29,895 nt of DNA from DATEEG01 sp035525055 (GCA_035525055.1 DATLEZ010000011.1:1-29895); one strand, 5' to 3'; positions 14,865-22,622 are shown, counted from the stretch's first letter. Made by a program: numbers and translations. Notes: generated by a model not told the origin, from the sequence alone.

Positions 14865-16190
14865 ATGAACAAGCAAGCCGAGTACGTGCTCCGCACCGTG
14901 GAAGAACGAGGGATCCGCTTCATACGGCTGTGGTTCACCGATGTGCAGGGGTTCCTCAAGTCGGTCTCCATCAGTCCGGCCGAACTGGAAGTGGCCTTCG
15001 AAGAGGGGATGACATTCGACGGCTCCGCCATCGACGGCTATGCCCGTGTCCAGGAAGCCGACATGCTGGCGCGGCCCGATCCGTCTACTTTTCAAATCCT
15101 CCCTTGGCGACCCGACGAGCAAGTAGCCCGGATGTTCTGCGACATATCTTCTCCGGATGGCGCTCCATTTGAAGGAGACCCTCGGGGAGTCCTCAAGCGC
15201 AACCTAGAGGCGGCGGCCGAACTCGGCTTTACCTTCTACGTTGCTCCGGAACTCGAGTTCTTCTATTTCGCGGATTCGGGCCCGAAACCGAAGGTGCTTG
15301 ACCGCGGCGGCTACTTCGACATGACCCCGCTCGACTCGGCCCAGGAGTACCGGCGCAAGACCATCAATGCCCTCGAACTGATGGGAATCCCCGTCGAGCA
15401 CTCGCATCATGAAGTGGCCCCCAGCCAGCACGAGATCATCGTTCGCTACACGGACGCCCTGACCATGGCCGACAACATCATGACGTTCCGGCTCACCGTC
15501 AAGGAGGTGGCCCTGGAGAGCGGCATCTATGCGACCTTCATGCCCAAGCCTCTCGAGGCTCACGACGGGTCCGGGATGCATCTCCACCTGTCCTTGTTCG
15601 AAGGCGACCGCAATGCATTTGCGGAGCCCGGGTCCAGCAACGGGCTTTCCCAGGTCGGTCAGCAGTTCGTGGCCGGACTGCTAACCCACGCCGCCGAGAT
15701 CACAGCCATCACCAACCAGTGGGTCAACTCCTACAAGAGGCTGGTCTCCGGATTCGATGCGCCGATCTGGATCTCGTGGGCGAGAAACAACCAATCGGCG
15801 CTGGTGCGAGTGCCGCTGGCCAAGAGAGGCAAGGCCTCGAGCGTACGCGTCGAGTACCGCTCCCCCGACGCGGCCGCCAACCCGTACCTGGCCTTATCGG
15901 TGGTCCTGGCGGCGGGCCTGGCCGGTATCAAGAACGGCTACGAGCTGCCGCCCGAGGTGGTCGACAATGTTCACGAGTTGACCCCGGCCGAGCGACAGGC
16001 TGCCGGCATCGCCCGCCTCCCCGAGACGATGGCCGAAGCACTGGAGGTAATGGAGCGGTCGGAACTAGTTGCCGAGGCCCTCGGAGAGCACGTCTTCTCC
16101 TGGTTTCTCCGCAACAAGCGCAAGGAGTGGGATCGCTACCAGCACCACGTCAGCCGCTTCGAACTCGACACCTACCTACCGGTTCTCTGA
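14865..16190 (+). CDS. glnA: Glutamine synthetase, type I (GlnA2-like)
   Basis: 441 residues. Seen: N-terminal beta-grasp domain with RFIRLWFTDVQGFLKSV and DGSAIDGYARV; catalytic core with EFFYF, SHHEVAPSQHEI (metal/glutamate ligands), SGMHLHLSLF, NSYKRLVSGFDAP, and RVEYRSPDAAANPYLALS. It makes glutamine from glutamate, ammonia and ATP in the cytoplasm. Length and sequence agree with the mycobacterial GlnA2 group rather than the 470-residue GlnA1; the adenylylation-site region (NLYDLPPEE-type) is not seen, so regulation by GlnE is unlikely. AGGA lies upstream of the ATG. Followed after 17 bp by a GlnR-like regulator, which suggests nitrogen control. Confidence 0.95.
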   Translation: MNKQAEYVLRTVEERGIRFIRLWFTDVQGFLKSVSISPAELEVAFEEGMTFDGSAIDGYARVQEADMLARPDPSTFQILPWRPDEQVARMFCDISSPDGAPFEGDPRGVLKRNLEAAAELGFTFYVAPELEFFYFADSGPKPKVLDRGGYFDMTPLDSAQEYRRKTINALELMGIPVEHSHHEVAPSQHEIIVRYTDALTMADNIMTFRLTVKEVALESGIYATFMPKPLEAHDGSGMHLHLSLFEGDRNAFAEPGSSNGLSQVGQQFVAGLLTHAAEITAITNQWVNSYKRLVSGFDAPIWISWARNNQSALVRVPLAKRGKASSVRVEYRSPDAAANPYLALSVVLAAGLAGIKNGYELPPEVVDNVHELTPAERQAAGIARLPETMAEALEVMERSELVAEALGEHVFSWFLRNKRKEWDRYQHHVSRFELDTYLPVL

Positions 16191-16207
16191 CCTCCGGGTG
16201 CCCCACG

Positions 16208-16837
16208 ATGGAGATGGCAGTCTTTCCCCCCGATCATTCGGACGAACTGGGCTCGGTGCTGCGAGCGGTAGGGGCCACGATCCTCCCTATGGCCGAGATC
16301 AGTCCCGAACTGCCGGGTGAGGCTGGCGCCCTCATTGTCGAACTGGGTGACGAACCGCTCAGGAGGCTCCGCCACCTGGAGTCACTCGCCGCTCAATCGG
16401 CGGTCCCGGTCCTGGTGGTCGTCACACCCGACCAGCTTCCGTTGCTCGACACTGCCGTGGGTGTCACCGACTTCGTCCTCACCCCGCTCACACGAGCCGA
16501 GCTACGGCTCAGGCTGCGGCGCCTCACCCGAGCAGCCGGTACCGATGAGATCCACCACTTCAAGGACCTCGAACTGAACCTTCTCACCTACCAGGCGACG
16601 CTCAGCGGGCGTCCCCTCGACCTGACCTACATGGAGTACGAGCTGCTTCGCTTCTTCCTCGAGCGGCAGGGCCGGGTCTGGACCCGCGAGCAGCTGCTAT
16701 CGAAGGTGTGGGGGTACGAGTACTACGGAGGAGCCCGCACGGTCGACGTTCACGTCCGCAGGCTCCGAGCCAAACTGGGTGAGGAACGAGCGTCGTGGAT
16801 AACGACGGTGCGATCGGTGGGTTACCGGTTCGGGTGA
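16208..16837 (+). CDS. GlnR-like OmpR-family regulator with degenerate receiver
   Basis: 209 residues. Seen: a receiver-like N-terminal half in which the usual Asp at the end of beta-3 aligns with Glu (ALIVELGDEP) and the conserved Lys region reads DFVLTPLTRAEL; then a full winged-helix domain with LDLTYMEYELLRFF, GRVWTREQLLSKVWGYEYYGG, RTVDVHVRRLRAKLG and ITTVRSVGYRF. The DNA-binding half closely resembles actinobacterial GlnR, the orphan regulator of glnA, amtB and other nitrogen genes. With glutamine synthetase 17 bp upstream and no kinase nearby, a phosphorylation-independent nitrogen regulator is the best reading. ATG 16208 was chosen as the start nearest glnA in this frame; the open frame further upstream lies inside glnA. 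Confidence 0.8.
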   Translation: MEMAVFPPDHSDELGSVLRAVGATILPMAEISPELPGEAGALIVELGDEPLRRLRHLESLAAQSAVPVLVVVTPDQLPLLDTAVGVTDFVLTPLTRAELRLRLRRLTRAAGTDEIHHFKDLELNLLTYQATLSGRPLDLTYMEYELLRFFLERQGRVWTREQLLSKVWGYEYYGGARTVDVHVRRLRAKLGEERASWITTVRSVGYRFG

Positions 16838-16885
16838 GCGGCTTCGCCGGTTTGAGGTTTGCTCGCTCCGCGAACGAGATCCTGC

Positions 16886-18400
16886 CTAACCGAAAGTAAT
16901 TCCCTGGGCTAAAGGCAGATCGTCGCCCCAGTTGATCGTTGTCGTCTGTCTGCGCATGTACAGCTTCCAGGAATCTGAGCCTGCCTCTCGTCCGCCGCCG
17001 GTCTCCTTCTCACCGCCGAAAGCACCACCGATCTCTGCCCCAGAGGTGCCGATGTTGACGTTGGCGATTCCGCAGTCGGAACCCACGGTTGAGAGGAAGC
17101 GCTCGGCCGAGCGAAGCGACTCGGTGAAGATCGCAGAGGAAAGGCCCTGAGGAACGCCATTGTGCACCGCAATCGCTTCGTCGAGATCAGCCACCTCCAT
17201 CACGTAGAGGACCGGGGCGAAGGTCTCCTCCTGGAGGATCGCAGCATCCGAACCGATCCGGACTATCGCCGGCTGCACGAAGTTGCCCGGCCGCTCAATC
17301 ACGCCGCCTCCGTAGACGACGGCACCACCCTGATCCCGAGCCGTGGCGAGAGCGGACATCATGTCATTGACTGCGCCCGGCGTCACCAGAGGTCCCATCA
17401 ACGTCCCGGTCTCGAGCGGATCGCCGATCGGAACCTGGCGATAGGCATCGACCAGCCGGTCGACGAGCTTGTCGGCGATGGCTTCGTGGACGATGAGACG
17501 CCTGAGGGAAGTGCACCGCTGCCCGGCGGTTCCGACTGCAGCAAAGAGCACGGCCCTGACCGCTAGTTCGAGGTTGGCATCGTCCATCACGATGATGGCG
17601 TTGTTGCCGCCGAGCTCGAGGATCGAGCGCCCGAAGCGGCTCGCCACCGCCTCGGCCACTTTTTTGCCGACCCCTGTCGAGCCCGTGGCCGAGATCAGCG
17701 GTAGGCGCCGATCTCGCAGCATGCGATCGCCTACGACCGAGCCCCGCCCGACCACGAGGTTGAATACCCCCTCAAATCCGGAGCCCGCCATCACGCCCTC
17801 GGCGATTCTGGTGACGGCGACTGCTGTCAAGGGGGTCTCGGACGACGGCTTCCAGACGACGGTGTCGCCACACACGGCCGCGATGGCGGCGTTCCACGAC
17901 CACACGGCGACAGGGAAGTTGAAAGCAGATATCACACCGACGGGACCGAGCGGATGCCACTGCTCGTACATCCGATGGAGCGGACGCTCGGAAACCATCG
18001 ACAACCCGTACAGCTGCCGTGACAGGCCGACCGAGAAGTCACAGATGTCGATCATCTCCTGGACTTCACCTTCGCCCTCGGCGCGGATCTTGCCCATTTC
18101 CAAGCTGACCAACGCGCCGAGTGCTTCCTTCTTCTCTCTGAGCGCGTGACCTAGCAACCGTACGTACTCGCCACGCTTGGGGGCCGGCAACATCCGCCAG
18201 GCTTCGAAGGCCTGAGCGGAACTCTCGACAACCTTGTCGTAATCGGCGTCCGAGGCCTGGGTGACAGTGGCGATCACCTCACTGTTGGCCGGATTCGTAA
18301 CGGGAAGATCGCCACCGGTTCCTTCGAGCCATGCGCCCGCGAAGACTCCCGAGTTTTTGTCATCGAGTCCGAGAGTCTCGAAAATCTCCTGCTTGTTCAT
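16886..18400 (-). CDS. ALDH7-family aldehyde dehydrogenase (aminoadipate semialdehyde / piperideine-6-carboxylate dehydrogenase-like)
   Basis: 504 residues. Seen: NAD-binding Rossmann region (WKPSSETPL, SATGSTGVGKKVAEA), catalytic Glu in LELGGNNAI, catalytic Cys in GTAGQRCTSLRRLIVHE, and the ALDH7 C-terminal signature FGGEKETGGGREAGSDSWK with MRRQTTTINW. The family (antiquitin, AmaB, Pcd) oxidises alpha-aminoadipate semialdehyde, which is in equilibrium with the cyclic imine piperideine-6-carboxylate, in lysine catabolism. Start: ATG 18400 has AGAGG eight bases upstream; GTG 18406 is too close to it. Downstream of ridA by 30 bp on the same strand. Convergent with the GlnR-like gene; the 48-bp gap between them holds only two short hairpins. 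Confidence 0.9.
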   Translation of the reverse strand: MNKQEIFETLGLDDKNSGVFAGAWLEGTGGDLPVTNPANSEVIATVTQASDADYDKVVESSAQAFEAWRMLPAPKRGEYVRLLGHALREKKEALGALVSLEMGKIRAEGEGEVQEMIDICDFSVGLSRQLYGLSMVSERPLHRMYEQWHPLGPVGVISAFNFPVAVWSWNAAIAAVCGDTVVWKPSSETPLTAVAVTRIAEGVMAGSGFEGVFNLVVGRGSVVGDRMLRDRRLPLISATGSTGVGKKVAEAVASRFGRSILELGGNNAIIVMDDANLELAVRAVLFAAVGTAGQRCTSLRRLIVHEAIADKLVDRLVDAYRQVPIGDPLETGTLMGPLVTPGAVNDMMSALATARDQGGAVVYGGGVIERPGNFVQPAIVRIGSDAAILQEETFAPVLYVMEVADLDEAIAVHNGVPQGLSSAIFTESLRSAERFLSTVGSDCGIANVNIGTSGAEIGGAFGGEKETGGGREAGSDSWKLYMRRQTTTINWGDDLPLAQGITFG

Positions 18401-18430
18401 CAGCACATCCTCTGGTCACTTGGCCTCTGG

Positions 18431-18811
18431 CTAGCGTGCGACGACGGCCTCGATCTCGATCTTGAACTCCGCCCGCGGGAGGGCGGCCACCTGAAAAGTC
18501 GAGCGGGCCGGTGGTTCCGACCCGAAACAGCTGCCATAGACCTCGTTCATCCGTCCGAAGTCGTCGATGTCGGAAAGAAAGACAGTTGTCTTGACGATGT
18601 CGGAGTAACCGAGGCCGAGATCCTCGAGAATCGAACCGATGTTGTCCATTATCAGGCGAGTCTGGTCGACCACATCGTCAGGCGTAGGTCCACCGCTTCG
18701 ATCGAGAGCGACCTGGCCCGAAATGAAGACGAACCCGTTCGCTTCGGTCGCGACCGAATAGGGGGCGAGGGGCCTGGGAGCGTTGGAGAGAGTCGGGACC
18801 TGCTTGGGCAC
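18431..18811 (-). CDS. ridA: RidA/YjgF-family enamine/imine deaminase
   Basis: 126 residues, full length for the family. Seen: APYSVATEANGFVFISGQVALD, the NIGSILEDLGLGYSDIVKTTVFL helix-strand, and PARSTFQVAALPRAEFKIEIEAVV with the substrate-binding Arg. Family role: trimeric hydrolysis of reactive 2-aminoacrylate-type enamines/imines released by PLP enzymes. GTG start at 18811 has AAGGAG seven bases upstream. Cotranscribed with the ALDH7 gene 30 bp downstream, whose substrate also exists as an imine. Confidence 0.92.
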   Translation of the reverse strand: MPKQVPTLSNAPRPLAPYSVATEANGFVFISGQVALDRSGGPTPDDVVDQTRLIMDNIGSILEDLGLGYSDIVKTTVFLSDIDDFGRMNEVYGSCFGSEPPARSTFQVAALPRAEFKIEIEAVVAR

Positions 18812-18874
18812 GTAGAAGCTCCTTGGATGCGTGGAACCAGCGCAGCGTCAGCGTACTGACGAATTCGAATGCAA

Positions 18875-18910
18875 TAAGCCGCTGACAAGTCAACTGACTT
18901 GGTCGGCTTA
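18875..18910 (-). terminator. Two-part hairpin between erpA-like gene and ridA
   Basis: TAAGCCG (18875-18881) pairs with CGGCTTA (18904-18910), and inside it CAAGTC pairs with GACTTG around a four-base loop. On the minus strand it follows the Fe-S carrier stop by about 22 bp and is trailed by TTATTGCATT, so a weak terminator is likely; being 60 bp before the ridA start it could also be an operator. Confidence 0.5.
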
Positions 18911-18932
18911 CGACCTCACGTTGGCGGGGTGG

Positions 18933-19295
18933 TCAGGAGAAGCTGTTGCCGCAACCGCAAGACTTGGTGACGTTGGGGTTCTCGATCGCGAAACCGGCCC
19001 CCATGAGCCCTTCCTTGTAATCGAGGGTCGAACCGCGCAGGCGCTCGGCCGACTCCGGGTCGACTACGACTTTGACCCGTCCGAACTCGGTGACGATGTC
19101 CTCGCTATCGGTCTCGGCATCGAAGAACATCTCATACGAAAACCCGGAGCACCCGCCGGGCCGCACCGCTACTCGCAGCGCCAGCCCGGGCTCGCCCTCG
19201 GCGTCGATGAGTTCGGCCACTTTGGTGGTGGCGGTGGCGGTCAATTCGACCACCGGGTTGGGACGAGACGACTTGATGGAAAGAATCTGAGTCAT
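18933..19295 (-). CDS. erpA: A-type iron-sulfur cluster carrier (IscA/ErpA/HesB family)
   Basis: 120 residues. Seen: the three conserved cluster-binding cysteines, Cys49 in RPGGCSGFSYEM and Cys113/Cys115 in KSCGCGNSFS, with FDAETDSEDIVTEF between. Family role: accepts Fe-S clusters from the assembly machinery and delivers them to apo-enzymes. ATG 19295 lies 7 nt after a TAGACT -10-like box (leaderless style). Divergent from mrp, another Fe-S carrier, across 113 bp, so a shared regulatory region is likely. erpA and iscA cannot be told apart from sequence alone. Confidence 0.92.
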   Translation of the reverse strand: MTQILSIKSSRPNPVVELTATATTKVAELIDAEGEPGLALRVAVRPGGCSGFSYEMFFDAETDSEDIVTEFGRVKVVVDPESAERLRGSTLDYKEGLMGAGFAIENPNVTKSCGCGNSFS

Positions 19296-19408
19296 TGTTA
19301 TGAGTCTAACCCCGGGTGGGCTGGAAGCTATTCCCTACCGGGACAAACCAGACGCCAAAACGTGGCGGAGACCGGAAGGTGGAACCGAACGTCGATTACC
19401 CTTCTTGT

Positions 19409-20575
19409 ATGCCCCAAATCGATGACATTTACCAGGCTCTGCGGGGTGTCATCGACCCCGAACTGGGCGGCAACCTCGTCGACTTGGGCATGGTCGGGTC
19501 GGTCGACATCGACCCCGATGGGGTCGTTTCGATCGGACTCGCGCTGACTATCGCCGAGTGCCCGATGCGCAATCACCTCGAGGGCGAGACCTCCCGGCGC
19601 ATCGCCAGCCTGCCCGGCGTCAAGGAAGTGATCGTCCATACAACGGCGATGACCAAGGACCAGAGAGCGAACCTGATGACAGGTGCGCGCCTCCGGGCTC
19701 GTGAGAATGCGGCGACGACCAGGGTCCACCCGGCGACCAGGGTGGTAGCCGTCAGCTCGGGAAAGGGTGGAGTCGGCAAGTCGACGGTCAGCGTGAACCT
19801 GGCGGTCGCGCTGGCCGATCAGGGCTTCAAAGTCGGGCTGCTCGACGCCGACATCTGGGGCTTTTCAATCCCCCGCATGCTCGGAGCTGAGGATCGTCTC
19901 GTGGCCGATCAGGACACCAAGTTGATCATTCCGATCGAAGTCGACGGCATCAAGCTCGTTTCGACGGGTCTCATCATCGACTCGGAGGAGACGGCCCTGA
20001 TGTGGCGAGGGCTGATGCTCTCCAAGGCTCTGGAGCAGTTCCTCAATCAAGTGCAGTGGGGCGATCTCGACTATCTGGTCATCGACATGCCCCCCGGAAC
20101 CGGCGACATCCAAATGGCCCTCTCGAGACTTCTCCCCCAGGCAGAGATGGTGGTCGTGACCACACCCCAAAAGGCCGCCCAGAAAGTCGCGATCCGGGTT
20201 GCCGACATGGCCCGCCGCTCCCACATGCCCCTGGTCGGCGTCATCGAGAACATGTCGTTCTTCACCTGCGACCACGGCACCGAATACGCCTTGTTCGGTG
20301 AGGGGGGCGGAGACGAGCTCGCTTCATCCCTGAGCCTCCCGCTCCTGGCCAGGGTCCCTCTCGACCCAGCGGTTGTTGCCGGCGGCGACGAGGGAGCGCC
20401 GGTGACTCGTCATCGCCCTGAATCACCGGCCGCGCTCGCTTTCCACTCGGCGGCGATGCATCTGGTCAAGTTGCTCCCGCCGGTCGACGCTGAGAACTGC
20501 ACCGGACGAATCGCCAAGCTCCTCGAGCAGCTCGCAGCGTCAGGCCAGGACGACCCGGCGGAGGCCACCGGATAG
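19409..20575 (+). CDS. mrp: Mrp/ApbC/NBP35-family iron-sulfur cluster carrier ATPase
   Basis: 388 residues. Seen: N-terminal MIP18/DUF59 domain (about 1-90, with IDPELGGNLVDLGMV and ECPMRNHLE), then a P-loop ATPase with deviant Walker A SSGKGGVGKS (117-125), DADIWGFSIPRMLG, MPPGTGDIQM and GVIENMSFF. Family role: ATP-dependent transfer of Fe-S clusters. Oddity: the usual CxxC after ENMS reads FTCDHGT, so only one cysteine remains; some actinobacterial homologues also lack the pair. Start: ATG 19409 fits the DUF59 N-terminus and lies 6 nt after TACCCT. The tail after about 345 is a Pro/Ala-rich extension. Confidence 0.94.
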   Translation: MPQIDDIYQALRGVIDPELGGNLVDLGMVGSVDIDPDGVVSIGLALTIAECPMRNHLEGETSRRIASLPGVKEVIVHTTAMTKDQRANLMTGARLRARENAATTRVHPATRVVAVSSGKGGVGKSTVSVNLAVALADQGFKVGLLDADIWGFSIPRMLGAEDRLVADQDTKLIIPIEVDGIKLVSTGLIIDSEETALMWRGLMLSKALEQFLNQVQWGDLDYLVIDMPPGTGDIQMALSRLLPQAEMVVVTTPQKAAQKVAIRVADMARRSHMPLVGVIENMSFFTCDHGTEYALFGEGGGDELASSLSLPLLARVPLDPAVVAGGDEGAPVTRHRPESPAALAFHSAAMHLVKLLPPVDAENCTGRIAKLLEQLAASGQDDPAEATG

Positions 20576-20711
20576 ACCCTTTTCCACGCACATGACTAGT
20601 TACTAAGGCGCTAATAGAAATCAGGACGTGGTTAGCGGACGGATTTGTTGGATGATGTACCTGAACGTGCCCGGGACAGATAAGGGATAGCTGGGAGGCT
20701 TGCCAACGACT

Positions 20712-20972
20712 TCGGGGTTCCGGCTCCCCCAACGGGACCCCGACCAAACACGAGGGCCTGTATTCCCCCACAGGCCCTCGTGGCTATAACGCCGACGAGG
20801 TCGGCCCAAGTCCGAATGAAGGGGCCGACTGAAGGGGAATCGCCTCCCAGCGAGTTTCGAGCCGGACCCTCAACTTGGGGGCATTGGATGGAGTGGGAGG
20901 AGGCACAACGGGGAACCCAGGACTACGTCCTGGGAGATGTCCTGATGCGCGCAGCGCTGCGCATCCATCAGG
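20712..20972. other. Hairpin-dense intergenic stretch (candidate structured RNA or terminators)
   Basis: Five inverted repeats follow each other: TCGGGGTTCC/GGGACCCCGA (20712-20721/20734-20743, one G.U pair); CACGAGGGCCTGT/ACAGGCCCTCGTG (20749-20761/20770-20782, perfect 13 bp); GTCGGCCC/GGGCCGAC (20800-20807/20822-20829); CCCAGGAC/GTCCTGGG (20916-20923/20927-20934, three-base loop); CCTGATG/CATCAGG (20941-20947/20966-20972) enclosing a GC-rich palindrome. None is followed by a clear T-run on either strand. No convincing protein frame covers the stretch 20576-20996. The first two may end mrp transcription; the others lie just before a small-protein gene. I do not recognise a known RNA family. 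Confidence 0.5.
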
Positions 20973-20996
20973 TTCGTCGGGCGTCGCACGCCTGGG

Positions 20997-21170
20997 ATGA
21001 GAACGGGGCAGGAGTTGGTAGAAAAAGTCACACTGTGGTTGCTATGCGCAGCCCTTCTTCTCTTGATGATCTACTTCGTACCGGAACCACAGTCATGCTT
21101 CATACCGCCCAATGCACCGACCCGAGGCATCTACGACTCGTGCTGGGGATTTTGGGATCTGTGGGGATGA
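20997..21170 (+). CDS. Small single-pass membrane protein, unknown function (57 aa)
   Basis: Not recognised. The frame from ATG 20997 encodes a charged N-terminus (MRTGQELVEK), one strongly hydrophobic helix at about 11-28 (VTLWLLCAALLLLMIYFV), then a short Pro/aromatic-rich tail with two cysteines (PEPQSCF and DSCWGFWDLWG). The topology, a clean membrane helix followed by an outward Cys-containing tail, is protein-like, and this frame looks more convincing than the longer frame that overlaps it (20780-21181), which has no recognisable features. The ribosome site before ATG is weak, and a GGAG nearer to TTG 21015 is too close. It lies between convergent genes downstream of a hairpin-rich region. 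Existence is moderately supported. Confidence 0.45.
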   Translation: MRTGQELVEKVTLWLLCAALLLLMIYFVPEPQSCFIPPNAPTRGIYDSCWGFWDLWG

Positions 21171-21238
21171 CAGCGGCGTAGGCCGAGTTCGCAGGTCTTC
21201 GAGCCAGACTCAGTCGCGTCCCTCGCCGGGCCCGGGCA

Positions 21239-21982
21239 TCAGGACCGGGGTATCCGCCCTTCCTCTTTGAGCTTGCGCAGGTGGGCCGCAACCGAGCGAG
21301 CGGCCAACGGGTGCAGGGAGCGATCAACATTGCTGTACACGATCTCTACGAGAGCGTCGACACCGATCGCACCTCCGGCGATGGCGTCGAGTATCTCCTG
21401 CTCCCGCTGCAGTCGATGGGCGATGTACCACGAGATGATCTCTTGGGGCTGTTCGATCTCGGGCCCGTGGCCCGGGTAGAGGCGGTCCAGGTCGAGGCCC
21501 TGCAGCCGCTCGAGAGACCGCAGATAGCTACCCATGTCCTCGACCATCACCGATGACCCACCCATGATGTGGTCGCCCGTGAACAGAATCCGCCCGGTCA
21601 CGAAACAGAGATGGTCGTCGCTGTGGCCCGGGGTGTGGATCACCTCGAGAGCGATGCCGCCCACCGTGACGGTTGATCCTTCCACCAGCCGAATGTCGGG
21701 ATCGAATTCGGGGCCGGCAGCGTGACCGAAAGCCGGCACTTCCAGTTCCCTGGCCAACGGATTGGCGAGCGGCGCGTGGTCGCTGTGGGTGTGGGTCACC
21801 AGCACCGAGGCAACGGATCGCTGGCCTATAGCCGCAAGGATGGCGTTGAGGTGGGCATCTGAAATCGGACCTGGATCGATGACAACTACCTTCCCGTCCG
21901 ATTCCAGGAGCCAGGTGTTGGTGCCCGGTCCGGTGAAAGGGCCGGCATTGGGCGCCAGGACTCGCTCGATCCTGACGCTCAC
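21239..21982 (-). CDS. Metallo-beta-lactamase-fold hydrolase, LACTB2-like
   Basis: 247 residues. Seen: N-terminal APNAGPFTGPGTNTWLL, zinc-binding motif THTHSDH (63-69), further ligands in HTPGHSDDHLCF and TGDHIM and YPGHGPEI, and a C-terminal winged-helix-like region (AARSVAAHLRKLKEEGRI) characteristic of the LACTB2 group. Family members hydrolyse thioesters or act as endoribonucleases; the substrate here cannot be decided. Start: GTG 21982 overlaps the Nudix stop codon by 4 bp (GTGA), and the upstream open frame to 22138 is only an antiphase reading of the Nudix gene. The two hydrolases are clearly coupled; in animals NUDT19-type and LACTB2-type proteins have separate roles, so the pairing itself gives no function. 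Confidence 0.88.
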   Translation of the reverse strand: MSVRIERVLAPNAGPFTGPGTNTWLLESDGKVVVIDPGPISDAHLNAILAAIGQRSVASVLVTHTHSDHAPLANPLARELEVPAFGHAAGPEFDPDIRLVEGSTVTVGGIALEVIHTPGHSDDHLCFVTGRILFTGDHIMGGSSVMVEDMGSYLRSLERLQGLDLDRLYPGHGPEIEQPQEIISWYIAHRLQREQEILDAIAGGAIGVDALVEIVYSNVDRSLHPLAARSVAAHLRKLKEEGRIPRS

Positions 21983-22593
21983 CAGGGGATGTCCACTGGC
22001 ACAAGCGATCCATCGGCCGCTATCACCGGAGTGACCGGGTCGAGCCTCGCCCGGCTCGCCGCCTCCAGGGCCTGGTCGATGCTCGTGAATCTGGCCAGCC
22101 ACCGCAGGTGAGCAAGGGTCGGCAGAACCATCGGCCACTGCTGGGCCTGATGGGCACCGAGCGCAGCCGCCGGGGTGATGTACGCCGCTTCCTCGAGTTC
22201 GTCCCTCGCAAGGGTCAGGGGCAGCGTCGATGACAGAGGGGCGAGGTAGAAGTGGGTGTCGTACCGACGCGGAAACATCATCGGTGTCACCCAGCGCGAG
22301 ACAAACGCCAACGAGCTGACATCTACAACCATCCCCACCTCTTCGGCCAGTTCTCGGACGGCGGCCCGGCGGAAAGCCTGCTCGAGGTCGAAGTCGTCGG
22401 CGTTGTGGTCCCTGGGATCTACCGTCCCTCCTGGAAACACCCAGACCCCTCCGAAAAAACCCCTCGGAGGCCTTCGCACCATCAAGACCTCTAGGCCTCC
22501 ATGCCCGGGGGTCACCAAGATGACCGTCGCAGCGAGCACCGGCTCGACGAAGTCAGGCAACGGGGCCGCGCCGTCGCCCGGCGGATTGGTCAA
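21979..22593 (-). CDS. Nudix hydrolase, NUDT19-like (insertion in the Nudix box)
   Basis: 204 residues. Seen: VRRPPRGFFGGVWVFPGGTVDPRD followed after an insertion by AAVRELAEEVGM (Arg80, Glu84, Glu85 of the Nudix box REXXEEXG), then RWVTPMMFPRRYDTHFYLA, a pattern of the NUDT7/NUDT19 branch, some of which cleave CoA derivatives. Substrate not determined. TTG start at 22593 lies 29 bp after the whiB stop; the ribosome site is weak (GAG five bases upstream). Coupled by overlap to the LACTB2-like gene. Confidence 0.87.
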   Translation of the reverse strand: MTNPPGDGAAPLPDFVEPVLAATVILVTPGHGGLEVLMVRRPPRGFFGGVWVFPGGTVDPRDHNADDFDLEQAFRRAAVRELAEEVGMVVDVSSLAFVSRWVTPMMFPRRYDTHFYLAPLSSTLPLTLARDELEEAAYITPAAALGAHQAQQWPMVLPTLAHLRWLARFTSIDQALEAASRARLDPVTPVIAADGSLVPVDIPW

Positions 22594-22622
22594 GGAAACT
22601 CGATCCGTTGCGGCTGGCGGAG

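Noticed and set aside
18831..19547. A 238-codon plus-strand frame opposite the Fe-S carrier gene
   Set aside because: It is antisense to the clearly identified IscA/ErpA gene and then enters mrp in the wrong frame.
20780..21181. A 133-codon plus-strand frame in the hairpin region
   Set aside because: No recognisable domain, runs through several perfect hairpins and overlaps a more protein-like small membrane frame.
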